From an uncultured Erysipelotrichaceae bacterium (lineage in GTDB: Bacteria > Bacillota_I > Bacilli_A > RF39 > UBA660), in assembly GCA_902764145.1 (NCBI GenBank), contig CACWUS010000008.1, forward strand, positions 1 through 49,067: 49,067 bases of DNA. The letters are read 5' to 3'. Below are positions 15,870-24,540 of the stretch, piece by piece. A model generated the notes under the pieces. The model was given only the letters and a program-made list of their open reading frames with translations, was not told the DNA's origin and made no database searches. Position 1 is the first letter of the stretch, and each line of letters begins with the position of its first letter. The position numbers were made by a program, and so were the translations under genes.

Positions 15870-17213
15870 ATGAAAAATTTTAATATTAAATTTATAATAG
15901 CTGGTATAGTTTTAATTTTGTTATTTGGAGCAATTGGTATTTATGAATTGGTAATTAAAGAAAATAAACCTAATAATAATGATAATCCAATTGTTGAAAA
16001 AGAAGACAAACCAAATATTGAAAATGATGATAAAAAAGATAATATAAATGTTAATGAATTTAATTATAAAATAATTAGAGAAGTTAATAATAATTATAAT
16101 AGTAATTATATGATTAGTCCTATGTCAATAGCTTATGCTCTTAGTATATTAAAAGATGGGGCTAAAAATAATACTAAAAGTCAATTATCTATTTTATTAA
16201 ATAATTATAAACTTGATAATACATATAGTATAAAAGATAGAATTGGTATTGCTAATACATTATTTATAAGAGAATCAAACAAAAAATATATTGATGAAAA
16301 TTACATTACAAAAATACAAAAAAATTATAATTCAGATTTATTAATAGATGAGTTTAAAACTCCTAAAGTTATTAATGATTGGATAAGTGAAAAAACATTT
16401 AATATGATTAATAACACAATTGATAAACTATCAAGTGACTTTACTCTTGGTATAGCTAACGCTATTGCTATTGATGTTGAATGGAAAAATAAATTTGAAT
16501 GTAATATAACTACAGAAAAAGAATTTACTTTAATTGATGGTAAAAAAATGAACACTCCAATGATGAGGTCATCAAATGATGTATCATACATTGAAAGCGA
16601 TAAAGCAAAAGGAATTATTAAAGATTATAAAATATATGATAAAAATACTGGTGAAGCTGTTAGTGAAGAAAATAAAGACACAGTTGCTCTTGAATACATA
16701 GCTATTCTACCAAATGATAATATTCATGAATACATCAATAATTTTGACAATAACGAATTTAATAAATTATTAAATTCTAAGAAAAAATCTAATGAAAATT
16801 TGGATATTATTTATAGTATTCCAAGATATACATATGACTTCAATTATGATAAATTTGTTAGTTCTTTAAAAACATTAGGACTTAAAGATATGTTTAATCC
16901 AAATGTTTCTGATTTTTCTAATATGTTAAGTGAAACTGCTAAAAAAGATAAATTTAGATTATATGTATCAGAAGCAATACACAAATCTCACATTGAATTT
17001 AGTGAAAATGGTACAAAGGCTTCTGCTGTTACAGTTATAATAATGGATAAAAATGCAGCTATGATAAATGATAAAGAAATAATCAATATTGAATTTAATA
17101 AACCATTTCTATATATAATAAAAGAAAAAAATAGTAATAAAATCTGGTTTTTTGGAACTGTATATTCTCCAGATAAATGGACTAATAATAGCAATAAATG
17201 TGAGGTTAAATAA
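15870..17213 (+). CDS. Membrane-anchored serpin (serine protease inhibitor)
   Basis: A 447-residue protein. One N-terminal membrane helix at about 8-30 is followed by an Asn/Asp/Lys-rich linker and a full serpin fold: SNYMISPMSIAYALSILKDG, VEWKNKFE, and near the end HKSHIEFSENGTKAS, FNKPFLYII and FFGTVYSP. The hinge GTKASAVT (from residue 381) is small-residue rich, as in inhibitory serpins. The reactive loop up to FNKPF appears about 6 residues longer than in alpha-1-antitrypsin, so P1 cannot be fixed; Lys, Asn or Met near 394-398 are candidates. GGAGTGGTGAT precedes the ATG. It probably sits outside the membrane, guarding against host or microbial proteases. hpt follows by 2 nt. Confidence 0.88.
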   Translation: MKNFNIKFIIAGIVLILLFGAIGIYELVIKENKPNNNDNPIVEKEDKPNIENDDKKDNINVNEFNYKIIREVNNNYNSNYMISPMSIAYALSILKDGAKNNTKSQLSILLNNYKLDNTYSIKDRIGIANTLFIRESNKKYIDENYITKIQKNYNSDLLIDEFKTPKVINDWISEKTFNMINNTIDKLSSDFTLGIANAIAIDVEWKNKFECNITTEKEFTLIDGKKMNTPMMRSSNDVSYIESDKAKGIIKDYKIYDKNTGEAVSEENKDTVALEYIAILPNDNIHEYINNFDNNEFNKLLNSKKKSNENLDIIYSIPRYTYDFNYDKFVSSLKTLGLKDMFNPNVSDFSNMLSETAKKDKFRLYVSEAIHKSHIEFSENGTKASAVTVIIMDKNAAMINDKEIINIEFNKPFLYIIKEKNSNKIWFFGTVYSPDKWTNNSNKCEVK

Positions 17214-17215
17214 TT

Positions 17216-17785
17216 ATGATTAAAACTTTTATTGATGAGAAAACAATTCAAAAAAGAATAAAAGAACTTGCTCATGAAATAGAAGACGACTATAAAAATG
17301 AAGATATAACTGTTATTTGTATATTAAAAGGATCTATTTATTTTTTCACTGATTTAACTAAAAGAATTAAGAATAATTTAAGTATTGAATTTATGAGAGT
17401 TTCTAGTTATGGAAGTGGTACTGAAAGTAGCGGTGAAATTCAATTAAAACTAGATTTAAACAATTCTATAGAAAACAAAAATGTTATTGTAGTTGAAGAT
17501 ATAATAGATTCAGGTAGAACTCTTTCATATTTAATAAAATATTTAAAGATCAAAAAACCTAAAAGTTTAAAATTATGTACTCTTCTTGATAAACCAGAAC
17601 GACGTATAGTAAAAGATGTCCATGTTGATTATGTAGGATTTACTATTCCTGATTATTTTGTAGTTGGATATGGACTTGATTTAGATGAAAAGTATAGAAA
17701 TATTCCTTGTATAAAATGTTTTATAAAAGATAAAGAAGAATATTCTAAATTATTAGAAAGCAAAAAAAAGATTACCTCAAAGTAA
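17216..17785 (+). CDS. hpt: Hypoxanthine phosphoribosyltransferase
   Basis: Salvages hypoxanthine and guanine to IMP and GMP using PRPP. The 189-residue protein has ITVICILKGSIYFFTDL, the flexible-loop region MRVSSYGSGTESSG, and the PRPP motif VIVVEDIIDSGRTL, with the C-terminal YVVGYGLDLDEKYRNIP variant reading FVVGYGLDLDEKYRN. It begins 2 nt after the serpin stop with GAGG upstream, so the serpin and hpt are co-transcribed, an unexpected pairing. It ends in a hairpin shared with the convergent Nudix gene. Confidence 0.95.
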   Translation: MIKTFIDEKTIQKRIKELAHEIEDDYKNEDITVICILKGSIYFFTDLTKRIKNNLSIEFMRVSSYGSGTESSGEIQLKLDLNNSIENKNVIVVEDIIDSGRTLSYLIKYLKIKKPKSLKLCTLLDKPERRIVKDVHVDYVGFTIPDYFVVGYGLDLDEKYRNIPCIKCFIKDKEEYSKLLESKKKITSK

Positions 17786-17792
17786 TCTTTTT
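17765..17792. terminator. Bidirectional terminator between hpt and the Nudix gene
   Basis: An 11-bp stem, AAAAAGATTAC with GTAATCTTTTT, and a CTCAAA loop, with T-runs in both directions. It overlaps both stop codons; the two reading frames overlap by 9 bp. Confidence 0.85.
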
Positions 17793-18172
17793 ATTATATC
17801 TTTTGCTTTTATATCATATTCATCTAATTTATCTAAATCTATATATCTAACTTCATAATAATTTTCATCACTCATTCTTTCTTTTTCTTCTCCACTTAAT
17901 TTAGGTGTTCCATTAATTCTTTTACATTGAAAATAGTTTTCAATGGTTTCATCAAATTCAAGTGTTTCTAATTTTTTTATAATTTCTATATCTATATTAA
18001 GTTCTTCTTTTATTTCTCTTATTACATTTTCTTCTAATGTTTCCCCTTCTTCTAGTCCACCTCCAGGAATAACATAATATTCTTTTTTAACTCCATCTTT
18101 AATCTTTCTTCTAAAAATAACTAGTAGTTTATTATCTTCAATAATAATTGCTCTTGAGCTAATTCTTTTCAT
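17777..18172 (-). CDS. Nudix hydrolase
   Basis: A 131-residue Nudix protein that hydrolyses a nucleoside diphosphate linked to another moiety. The Nudix box is complete: GLEEGETLEENVIREIKEEL, with Gx5Ex7REUxEE spacing; the final Gly is replaced by Asn. IPGGG precedes the box. AAGGA lies 7 nt before the ATG. The substrate cannot be predicted. It stands alone between hpt and the HNH-like gene. Confidence 0.88.
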   Translation of the reverse strand: MKRISSRAIIIEDNKLLVIFRRKIKDGVKKEYYVIPGGGLEEGETLEENVIREIKEELNIDIEIIKKLETLEFDETIENYFQCKRINGTPKLSGEEKERMSDENYYEVRYIDLDKLDEYDIKAKDIIKRLL

Positions 18173-18211
18173 ATCAAATTCCTTTCTATTATATATAAAT
18201 TATAAAATAAA

Positions 18212-18234
18212 AGAATTCTTTACACAAGAATTCT
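18212..18234 (-). terminator. Terminator of the 120-residue HNH-like gene
   Basis: AGAATTCTT and AAGAATTCT pair over 9 bp around a 5-nt loop, followed by TTTATTTT on the minus strand, and include the stop codon. Confidence 0.8.
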
Positions 18235-18595
18235 ATTTTAATCTTAATGATTTTTCTTTTCCATATATTACTTCATTGGTTTTATTTTTTAATTCTTCCA
18301 TCATTTCTAAGTAAGCGTAACTAGGATTAGTTTCAGAACAATTAATTGCATAAAATAACCAATTCCATTCATTATATAAATCTAAATTTCTACTTTCAAG
18401 CATATTTAATTTTCTATGAGAACTTTTGGTTAAAAGAGCTCCATTTGAAAGCGTAGTATTATTTCCATCTTTTTTAACTATATGACGATATGTAAGTGGA
18501 TTATTCTTAGTAATTGGTGTTCCCATCCAATCATATCCATTTGGTTTATAAATTTTAACTAATAATTCTATTAATTGTTGTTCCAATGTATTCAT
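18233..18595 (-). CDS. Small HNH-like hypothetical protein
   Basis: A 120-residue protein with no signal peptide. TYRHIVKKDGNN, then LSNGALLTKSSHRKLNMLE and LYNEWNWLFYAIN, resemble a small HNH-type family seen in Bacillota mobile elements, where the order is His...Asn-Gly...His. The catalytic pattern is not canonical (no CxxC pairs), so nuclease activity is uncertain. AAAGGGTGG precedes the ATG. It has its own terminator. Neighbours (Nudix, tsf) give no clue. Confidence 0.5.
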   Translation of the reverse strand: MNTLEQQLIELLVKIYKPNGYDWMGTPITKNNPLTYRHIVKKDGNNTTLSNGALLTKSSHRKLNMLESRNLDLYNEWNWLFYAINCSETNPSYAYLEMMEELKNKTNEVIYGKEKSLRLK

Positions 18596-18657
18596 GAAAC
18601 CACCCTTTCATAAGTGAAACATATTATATCAAAATATTTAAAAAATTGCAAATAAAA

Positions 18658-18676
18658 AAGGAACATATGTTCCTTA
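18658..18676 (-). terminator. Terminator of rpsB-tsf
   Basis: AAGGAACAT/ATGTTCCTT palindrome followed by a T-run on the minus strand, just after the tsf stop. Confidence 0.8.
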
Positions 18677-18683
18677 TAATAAT

Positions 18684-19556
18684 TTATTTTATTTGACTCA
18701 TTACTTCTTCAGCAAAGTTATCATTTCTTTTTTCCATACCTTCGCCTACTTCATATTTAACAAGTTTAACTAATTTAGAATCATTATTTTTTAAATATGT
18801 TTTAACATTCATTCCTGAGTCTTTAATAAATGCTTGTTCTTCTAAAACTGTTTCTTCATAGAATTTTCTAATTCTACCTTCTACAATTTTATCAGCAAAT
18901 TCTGGTTTTTTACCTTCATTAATAACTTGTTCTTTAATAACACTTTTTTCATGTTCTAAATCTTCTTCTGGTACACTTTCAATTTTTGTATAAAGCGGTC
19001 TCATAGCTGCTGCTTGCATTGCTACATCACGAGCAACATCTTCATTTTTTCCTTCAACTACTACTAGTGAAGCAATTTTTCCACCCATATGTAAATAAGT
19101 ACCAAATACTTCTTTAGAATTCTTTGTTATTTTTTCAAATCTTCTTAAACTAATTTTTTCACCTATTTTAGCTGTAGCATTAACAATTAAATCATTTAAT
19201 GTATCATTTCCTACTTTTAATTGTAAAGCACTTTCCATATCTTTAGCATCGTTTTTAAGTAATGTGTTTCCGATTGTATCTAGAAGTTCTTTAAATTCAG
19301 CATTTTTAGCTACAAAATCAGTTTCACTATTTAGTTCAACTACTACTGCATCATTCTTATTAACATAGAAATTTGCAAGTCCTTCAGCAGCGATTCTTTC
19401 TGCTTTCTTAGCAGCTTTAGAAATACCCTTTTCTCTTAAATAATCGATTGCTTTATCCATATCGCCATTAGTTTCAACTAAAGCTTTTTTACAATCCATC
19501 ATTCCAGCTCCAGTTCTTTCTCTTAAGTCTTTTACCATACTAGCACTAATATTCAT
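18684..19556 (-). CDS. tsf: Elongation factor Ts
   Basis: Nucleotide exchange factor for EF-Tu. The 290-residue protein has the N-terminal UBA-like module MVKDLRERTGAGMMDCKKAL, the EF-Tu contact region, AMQAAAMRPLY and a complete C-terminal domain with EEVMSQIK at the end. AGGAGG precedes the ATG by 5 nt. It is second in the universal rpsB-tsf operon, 9 nt after rpsB. Confidence 0.97.
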   Translation of the reverse strand: MNISASMVKDLRERTGAGMMDCKKALVETNGDMDKAIDYLREKGISKAAKKAERIAAEGLANFYVNKNDAVVVELNSETDFVAKNAEFKELLDTIGNTLLKNDAKDMESALQLKVGNDTLNDLIVNATAKIGEKISLRRFEKITKNSKEVFGTYLHMGGKIASLVVVEGKNEDVARDVAMQAAAMRPLYTKIESVPEEDLEHEKSVIKEQVINEGKKPEFADKIVEGRIRKFYEETVLEEQAFIKDSGMNVKTYLKNNDSKLVKLVKYEVGEGMEKRNDNFAEEVMSQIK

Positions 19557-19565
19557 AAGAACCTC

Positions 19566-20525
19566 CTAATTTAATGATGAAACTAGTTCATCTTTTTTCA
19601 TAGTTGAATAACCAGAAATACCTTTTTCTTTAGCTATTTTCTTAAGTTCAGCAACTGTCATTTTACTATAATCAACAGTTTCTTCTTTTACTTCTTTAGT
19701 TTCTTTTTTTGTTTCTTTCTTTGGTTGTTTCTTTTCAACTACTTTTTCTTCTTCATTGAAATCATCTAATTCAACAACCTTAGTTTCAACTTTAATTTCT
19801 TTTGCTGGTTTTGTTTCATCTTCAGTTACATAATCTACAAGTGGTAAATTATTAGCTTCACAAACAGCATTAGCTAAAACTCCTAAAACAACTTTAACGC
19901 TTCTAACAGCATCATCATTAGCTGGAATTACATAATCTACATCATCTGGATCACAGTTAGTATCAACAATTCCAAATACTGGAATATGTAAACGTCTAGC
20001 TTCACGAATAGCATTAATTTCTACTCTTGGATCTACTACAATAATAGCTTTTGGTAAACTTTCCATACCTCTAATACCACAAAGAAGTTTATTTAACTTT
20101 TCATATTCTTTTTGGATTTTAGCAACTTCTTTTTTAGGAAGTAAATCAAATTTACCTGTTTCTTCCATTTTTTCAATTTGAGATAATCTTTTAACTCTTT
20201 CTCTTATAGTTCTGAAATTAGTTAAAGTACCTCCTAACCATCTTTCTGTTACATAAAAACTTTCGCATCTTGTTGCTTCTTCTTGACTAGCTTCTTTAGC
20301 TTGTTTCTTAGTACCAACAAATAGAACCTTACCACCGTTTTCACATGCTTTAAGAAGTTCAGCGTAAGCTTCTTCAATTTTTTCTACAGTTTTTTGTAAA
20401 TCAATAATATGAATGTCATCTCTTGTAGTGAAAATGTATTCCTTCATTTTAGGATTCCATCTTTTAGCTTGATGTCCAAAGTGTACACCAGCTTCTAATA
20501 AATAACTTTTTGCAATTACTGCCAT
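19566..20525 (-). CDS. rpsB: 30S ribosomal protein uS2 with a C-terminal SAP/Rho_N-like extension
   Basis: The first ~230 residues are ordinary uS2: [56 protein letters not shown], and [20 protein letters not shown]. At 319 residues it is about 60 longer than typical bacterial S2. The extra part is a Lys/Glu-rich linker and a terminal helix-extended-helix, [20 protein letters not shown] and on to [11 protein letters not shown]. This matches the SAP-like N-terminal domain of transcription factor Rho. That domain usually binds nucleic acid. The frame is open and ends just before tsf, so it is not an assembly slip. Confidence 0.95.
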   Translation of the reverse strand: MAVIAKSYLLEAGVHFGHQAKRWNPKMKEYIFTTRDDIHIIDLQKTVEKIEEAYAELLKACENGGKVLFVGTKKQAKEASQEEATRCESFYVTERWLGGTLTNFRTIRERVKRLSQIEKMEETGKFDLLPKKEVAKIQKEYEKLNKLLCGIRGMESLPKAIIVVDPRVEINAIREARRLHIPVFGIVDTNCDPDDVDYVIPANDDAVRSVKVVLGVLANAVCEANNLPLVDYVTEDETKPAKEIKVETKVVELDDFNEEEKVVEKKQPKKETKKETKEVKEETVDYSKMTVAELKKIAKEKGISGYSTMKKDELVSSLN

Positions 20526-20674
20526 AATATTCTCTCCTTTCGTTAATTCTTCTACTTATCTTTAAATTAATATTCACTTAAAATATACTCATTTAAGCAC
20601 TAGAATATTAAATCAATAAGTATGTCTTTTTTCTTAAAGCCAACTTATTTTAGCATAATTTTAAACAAAATAAA

Positions 20675-20697
20675 AGAGTTTTCTTTTAAAAAACTCT
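20675..20697 (-). terminator. Terminator of cysteine-rich paralogue A
   Basis: AGAGTTTT and AAAACTCT form an 8-bp stem followed by TTTATTTT on the minus strand, after the stop at 20703. Confidence 0.8.
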
Positions 20698-20702
20698 ATT
20701 TC

Positions 20703-22505
20703 TTATACTAAACAACTAATATCATAACCAAGTATATTTCCTATCCATCTTATTAAGTAACGAAGTAAGAATATACATAATAGTACAATAGCCATCAATA
20801 CTAGCGTTTTTTGAGCTTTCTTAAGAGCATCTGCATCTTTTGCCATTATAGCTGGTATAAGTGTAATCATTCCTTTTACTATTGCTAAAATTGCTCCGAT
20901 TATTTGTATTGCTGTAATACCAGCATGAACAAGTTTTGTTAGATTTGGACCTAATATTTGAGCACATGTCATTGTGTTTTGACCAAAACCAAATTCTTTA
21001 ATTGTAGGTTTCTTACCCATTTTTTTAAATATATCTTCTCTTGTTTGCTTGTTCTCTTCTATTTCTTTTGCTACATCAGCATTAGCAGCTTCTTCATTTG
21101 CTTTTCTAAGGTTTTGTTCAGTTAATAGTTTTGCAATATCACTTCCTGCCATACATATTTTTTGTTTGTCGCTAAGTCCTGCTTTTACATATGCTTCATT
21201 TAAACAATTTCTACATTCTAAATCTTTTGTTGTTCCAATACACTGGGTTTTAGGAACACTATCTTGTAAAGAACATGAATTCCCTGGGCTTTCAGTCCAC
21301 TCATAAGTACATCCTTGACTTGATGAACCACAACAATAACATTTTGCTGTTTCATTATCTGATTGAGTTCTTACATTAGATAATCCACATCCATTTTTGC
21401 AACTACTACCTAGATTTTGCTCAATTTTGTTTTTTTGTTCATTTGTAATATCACATATTTTATATTGACAATCACTAATTTTGCTTTTAATTGCGTCATT
21501 AATTTGTTCTTTTGCACTTTTTTTAGTAACTGAATCTATTAATCCAGCACTCCATAATACTCTATAATCATTATTATTTCTTAAACTATTATACCAATTT
21601 TCAAAATCATCTTGAAAAGAATTCATATCTTCTATTTTAGAAGGACATTGTTTATTATTTATTTCAGATAAAACACCATTTAATAATTCTTGTGCTTTTT
21701 CATTTCCATCTGTATCTTCAACTGTACAACCAGGTCTTCCAACATATTCTTCCCTTCCCCAAAAAGATATTGTACCTATATTAAAGTCACCTTTGTTATC
21801 AGAAAATATGTACTTATTTTTTAATGTAGTATACCATCTAGTATTTGCAGTATATCCAAATACCTTAGGACAATCTCCATTATCTACAGCTGTCCAATTA
21901 TTTATATTAGCTGCACTTGTATGAATAGAAAATTCACGAAGCATTTGATTTTTACCATTATAAGTACCTGCATTACTATTACATTCGCAATTATTTATGG
22001 ATGTACTAGCCCAATTACAAAAGCATATGTTTGTTCCTTTTGAAGGCACAACAAATGAATCTTTAACACCACAATTACCTTTAATTATTTCAAACAAGAA
22101 ATATGTACCTTTAGCAAGATTAGATGAATCATTATTATTTACATATCTATAGCACCCAGCGAATACTGCATCACCATTTCCATCAAATGCTTGATATCCT
22201 CTTGTTAAAGGAATATCAGCAGGAAAATTAAATGTGGCTGGACCATAGTCTGCATTTCCAGATTCATAATTACTTGATATATGACTAAAATTAAGTTTTG
22301 AGCTTTTCGTATATATTGAATTATTTTTGTCATAAATACAACCATCTATTTTTTTATTTTTATCACAATAATTCTCAATTGTTTCTTTTTGTTTAGCAAT
22401 CTGACTATTAGATGTTGGACTCAAATCATCATCTTCTGCATAAACAATTACAAATGAAAAAGAAATTAGAAATATAAAAAATATAACATTTAATAGTCTT
22501 TTCAT
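20703..22505 (-). CDS. Secreted cysteine-rich protein with VirB2/TrbC-like C-terminal membrane module, paralogue A
   Basis: A 600-residue protein. It has a signal peptide (MKRLLNVIFFIFLISFSFVI...YAED), then about 480 exported residues with many cysteines in closely spaced pairs (CFCNW, CECN, CYCCGSS, CRNC), suggesting disulfides. The C-terminal ~90 residues hold two membrane helices, IGAILAIVKGMITLIPAI and LVLMAIVLLCIFLLRYLI, joined by AKDADALKKAQK, and end in GYDISCLV. That module is nearly identical to the one in the gene at 22577-23875 and resembles the two-helix layout of VirB2/TrbC pilins. AGGTGA precedes the ATG. No conjugation genes are near. Function unknown. Confidence 0.75.
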   Translation of the reverse strand: MKRLLNVIFFIFLISFSFVIVYAEDDDLSPTSNSQIAKQKETIENYCDKNKKIDGCIYDKNNSIYTKSSKLNFSHISSNYESGNADYGPATFNFPADIPLTRGYQAFDGNGDAVFAGCYRYVNNNDSSNLAKGTYFLFEIIKGNCGVKDSFVVPSKGTNICFCNWASTSINNCECNSNAGTYNGKNQMLREFSIHTSAANINNWTAVDNGDCPKVFGYTANTRWYTTLKNKYIFSDNKGDFNIGTISFWGREEYVGRPGCTVEDTDGNEKAQELLNGVLSEINNKQCPSKIEDMNSFQDDFENWYNSLRNNNDYRVLWSAGLIDSVTKKSAKEQINDAIKSKISDCQYKICDITNEQKNKIEQNLGSSCKNGCGLSNVRTQSDNETAKCYCCGSSSQGCTYEWTESPGNSCSLQDSVPKTQCIGTTKDLECRNCLNEAYVKAGLSDKQKICMAGSDIAKLLTEQNLRKANEEAANADVAKEIEENKQTREDIFKKMGKKPTIKEFGFGQNTMTCAQILGPNLTKLVHAGITAIQIIGAILAIVKGMITLIPAIMAKDADALKKAQKTLVLMAIVLLCIFLLRYLIRWIGNILGYDISCLV

Positions 22506-22524
22506 ATTTTCACCTACTATACAT

Positions 22525-22553
22525 ATAATAACATTTTCAATATTTTAATTCAA
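22525..22553 (-). promoter_or_regulatory. Promoter of paralogue A
   Basis: TTGAAT (22553-22548), 17-nt spacer, TATTAT (22530-22525) with TGT upstream of it. The stretch from the -10 to the ribosome site is almost identical to that of paralogue B. Confidence 0.7.
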
Positions 22554-22560
22554 TAAAAAA

Positions 22561-22576
22561 GTATGCTCATGCATAC
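22561..22576 (-). terminator. Terminator of paralogue B
   Basis: GTATGC/GCATAC stem with a 4-nt loop, then six T on the minus strand, directly after the paralogue B stop. Confidence 0.85.
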
Positions 22577-23875
22577 CTAAACTATACAACTAATATCATA
22601 TCCAAGAATACTTCCTATCCACCTTACTAAGTAACGAAGTAGGAATATACATAATAGTATAATTGCCATAAGAACAAGTTTCTTTTGTGACTTTTTAAGA
22701 CCATCTGAATCTTTTGCCATTATGGCTGGTATAAGTGTAATCATTCCTTTTACTATTGCTAAAATTGCTCCAATTATTTGTATTGTTGTAATACCAACAC
22801 TAACAATTTTTGTAAGATTTGGGCCTAATAAAGTAGTACACTTATCATATCCAGAACCAAATCCTCCATCAGGAACTTCAGGCTTCTTACCTTGTTTTTC
22901 TATTGCTGTTTGTCCTATTTCTTGACTTGGTTTTTCTCCTGAACCATCACCAACTCTATTTGCTGTTCCTTCATCATAAGCTTTTTGAGGATCAAGTGTA
23001 ATATAATAAATAAATGCATCAGAATTTTGTGATTCTAAGTAATGATATATATCTTTTGAATTTAAGCATTCTGATCTGTTAAATATTTTATATAAATCTT
23101 CAGAAGTTATTTTTACTTGACCACCAGTATATTGACCTATTTGCATAACAAATGTTTCTTCAAGATTTCTTAGTGTTTCTTCTACTCCATCTATTGTTAT
23201 TGAATATGTTACATTACCATTATATTCATTTGTTTTTTTAGTAAAGTTAACACTACTAGTATTATTCAAAAGATCAAAGTGCATTTTGTAATTGCAACTC
23301 AAATCATTATTAGTTGTTGTTGTAGGTGGAGTACTACTTGTTTTTTTATCTAATTCTTCCTTTGTAATCCATTCTGTTCCACCTGGAACTTTAAATTTAA
23401 TACTATATGAATCCAATTTAATATTATCATCTGGATTAATAGCATTAATTTCCACTCTATCAGTCATTTCATTAACATAATTATAGTATATTGGACTACA
23501 AGTACCTTTTCCTACAAAATAATTAGTAAATGATTTCATAGAATCTGAGTTAACTTTGTTACACAATGCTTGTCCCCCACAAAACATCATTATATATTTA
23601 CTACCATTGTTATCATAATTTACATAATCATCTATTGATCCACCTTTGTATTCAGTAAATCCACTAGCATTTTGATAAAATACGTTATAAGAATATGGAC
23701 CATTACCATCATTGTAATTAGAAACCATGATTTGTATATTTCCTAGATTATCATTTATATTGCTTTTCATTTTATAGAAACAAACAAATGACTGAATCTT
23801 AACTTCTGCATGGACAATATTTGCCAAAAATAAGCTTAATGTAAGAATAATAATTAATTTATATATCTTCCTCAT
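22577..23875 (-). CDS. Secreted protein with VirB2/TrbC-like C-terminal membrane module, paralogue B
   Basis: A 432-residue protein. The start at 23875 (AGGTGA upstream) gives a clean signal peptide, MRKIYKLIIILTLSLFLANI...HAEV. The exported middle (~330 residues) has fewer cysteines than paralogue A and no recognised domain; a Thr-rich stretch (TPPTTTTNN) lies near its centre. The last ~90 residues repeat the module of paralogue A: LGPNLTKIVSVGITTIQIIG, two membrane helices and GYDISCIV. The ectodomains of the two proteins are not alignable by eye outside the module, so a shared membrane anchor or subunit carries different surface domains. It has its own promoter and terminator. Confidence 0.75.
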   Translation of the reverse strand: MRKIYKLIIILTLSLFLANIVHAEVKIQSFVCFYKMKSNINDNLGNIQIMVSNYNDGNGPYSYNVFYQNASGFTEYKGGSIDDYVNYDNNGSKYIMMFCGGQALCNKVNSDSMKSFTNYFVGKGTCSPIYYNYVNEMTDRVEINAINPDDNIKLDSYSIKFKVPGGTEWITKEELDKKTSSTPPTTTTNNDLSCNYKMHFDLLNNTSSVNFTKKTNEYNGNVTYSITIDGVEETLRNLEETFVMQIGQYTGGQVKITSEDLYKIFNRSECLNSKDIYHYLESQNSDAFIYYITLDPQKAYDEGTANRVGDGSGEKPSQEIGQTAIEKQGKKPEVPDGGFGSGYDKCTTLLGPNLTKIVSVGITTIQIIGAILAIVKGMITLIPAIMAKDSDGLKKSQKKLVLMAIILLCIFLLRYLVRWIGSILGYDISCIV

Positions 23876-23894
23876 ATACTCACCTACTATAAAT

Positions 23895-23923
23895 ATAATA
23901 ACATATAGTGTATAAATACACAA
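23895..23923 (-). promoter_or_regulatory. Promoter of paralogue B with an operator-like palindrome
   Basis: TTGTGT (23923-23918), 17-nt spacer, TATTAT (23900-23895) with TG upstream. The -35 side overlaps GTGTATTTATACAC, an inverted repeat with 5-bp arms that could bind a repressor. Confidence 0.65.
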
Positions 23924-24011
23924 TTAGAATAAAAATATGGAACTTTACAATAAATTTCGAGTATTAATGGAATTTTTATAATAAATATAGTATAATTATT
24001 TTGGTGACTTT

Positions 24012-24539
24012 ATGAAGAATTCTAACTATAAAAACAGAGGTATGTTTCTTGAAAATATTATAAATGATTCAAATACATACTATAATAGTATTGAAAAATG
24101 TTTAATATATAAGAAACCTACTCCAATAAAAGTGTTAAATGTTAGTTATCCTAGTAATACGTCACACTTAATTGATAAAGCAGTATATTCTAATATATCA
24201 ACCCTTGACTATAATGGAATATATAGAGAACGTTATATTGAATTTGATGCTAAAGAATGTCATAGTACTTCTTCTTTTCCACTTTCAAATATAAAAGCTC
24301 ATCAATTAGAACATATTAAAAAAGTTATTAAACAAAAAGGAATTGTATTTTTAATTATATATATGAATAATGAATTTTATTTACTTAAAGGAGAAGATAT
24401 AATTAATTATATTAATAATAATACAAGAAAATCTATTGAGTTTGAATATATTAAATCAAATGGTTATAAAATTAGTGAAAGCTATTTACCTAGACTTAAG
24501 TATTTAGATGAAGTAGATAATGCTTATTTTAAGGAGTGA
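24012..24539 (+). CDS. recU: Holliday junction resolvase RecU
   Basis: Resolves recombination junctions in Bacillota and modulates RecA. The 175-residue protein has NRGMFLENIINDSN, the nuclease core YIEFDAKECHST, and FPLSNIKAHQLEHIKK, all RecU hallmarks. GGTGAC lies 6 nt before the ATG and TATAAT about 20 nt upstream. It ends on TGA, 1 nt before the PBP start, with its last codons forming that gene's AAGGAG site. The recU-ponA link is conserved in Bacillota. Confidence 0.95.
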   Translation: MKNSNYKNRGMFLENIINDSNTYYNSIEKCLIYKKPTPIKVLNVSYPSNTSHLIDKAVYSNISTLDYNGIYRERYIEFDAKECHSTSSFPLSNIKAHQLEHIKKVIKQKGIVFLIIYMNNEFYLLKGEDIINYINNNTRKSIEFEYIKSNGYKISESYLPRLKYLDEVDNAYFKE

Positions 24540-24540
24540 C

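Noticed and set aside
24528..24539. Possible mycoplasma genetic code (TGA as Trp)
   Set aside because: TGA ends recU, rsmH and the RnfC-like gene in overlaps typical of true stops, and tryptophan is written TGG in conserved positions.
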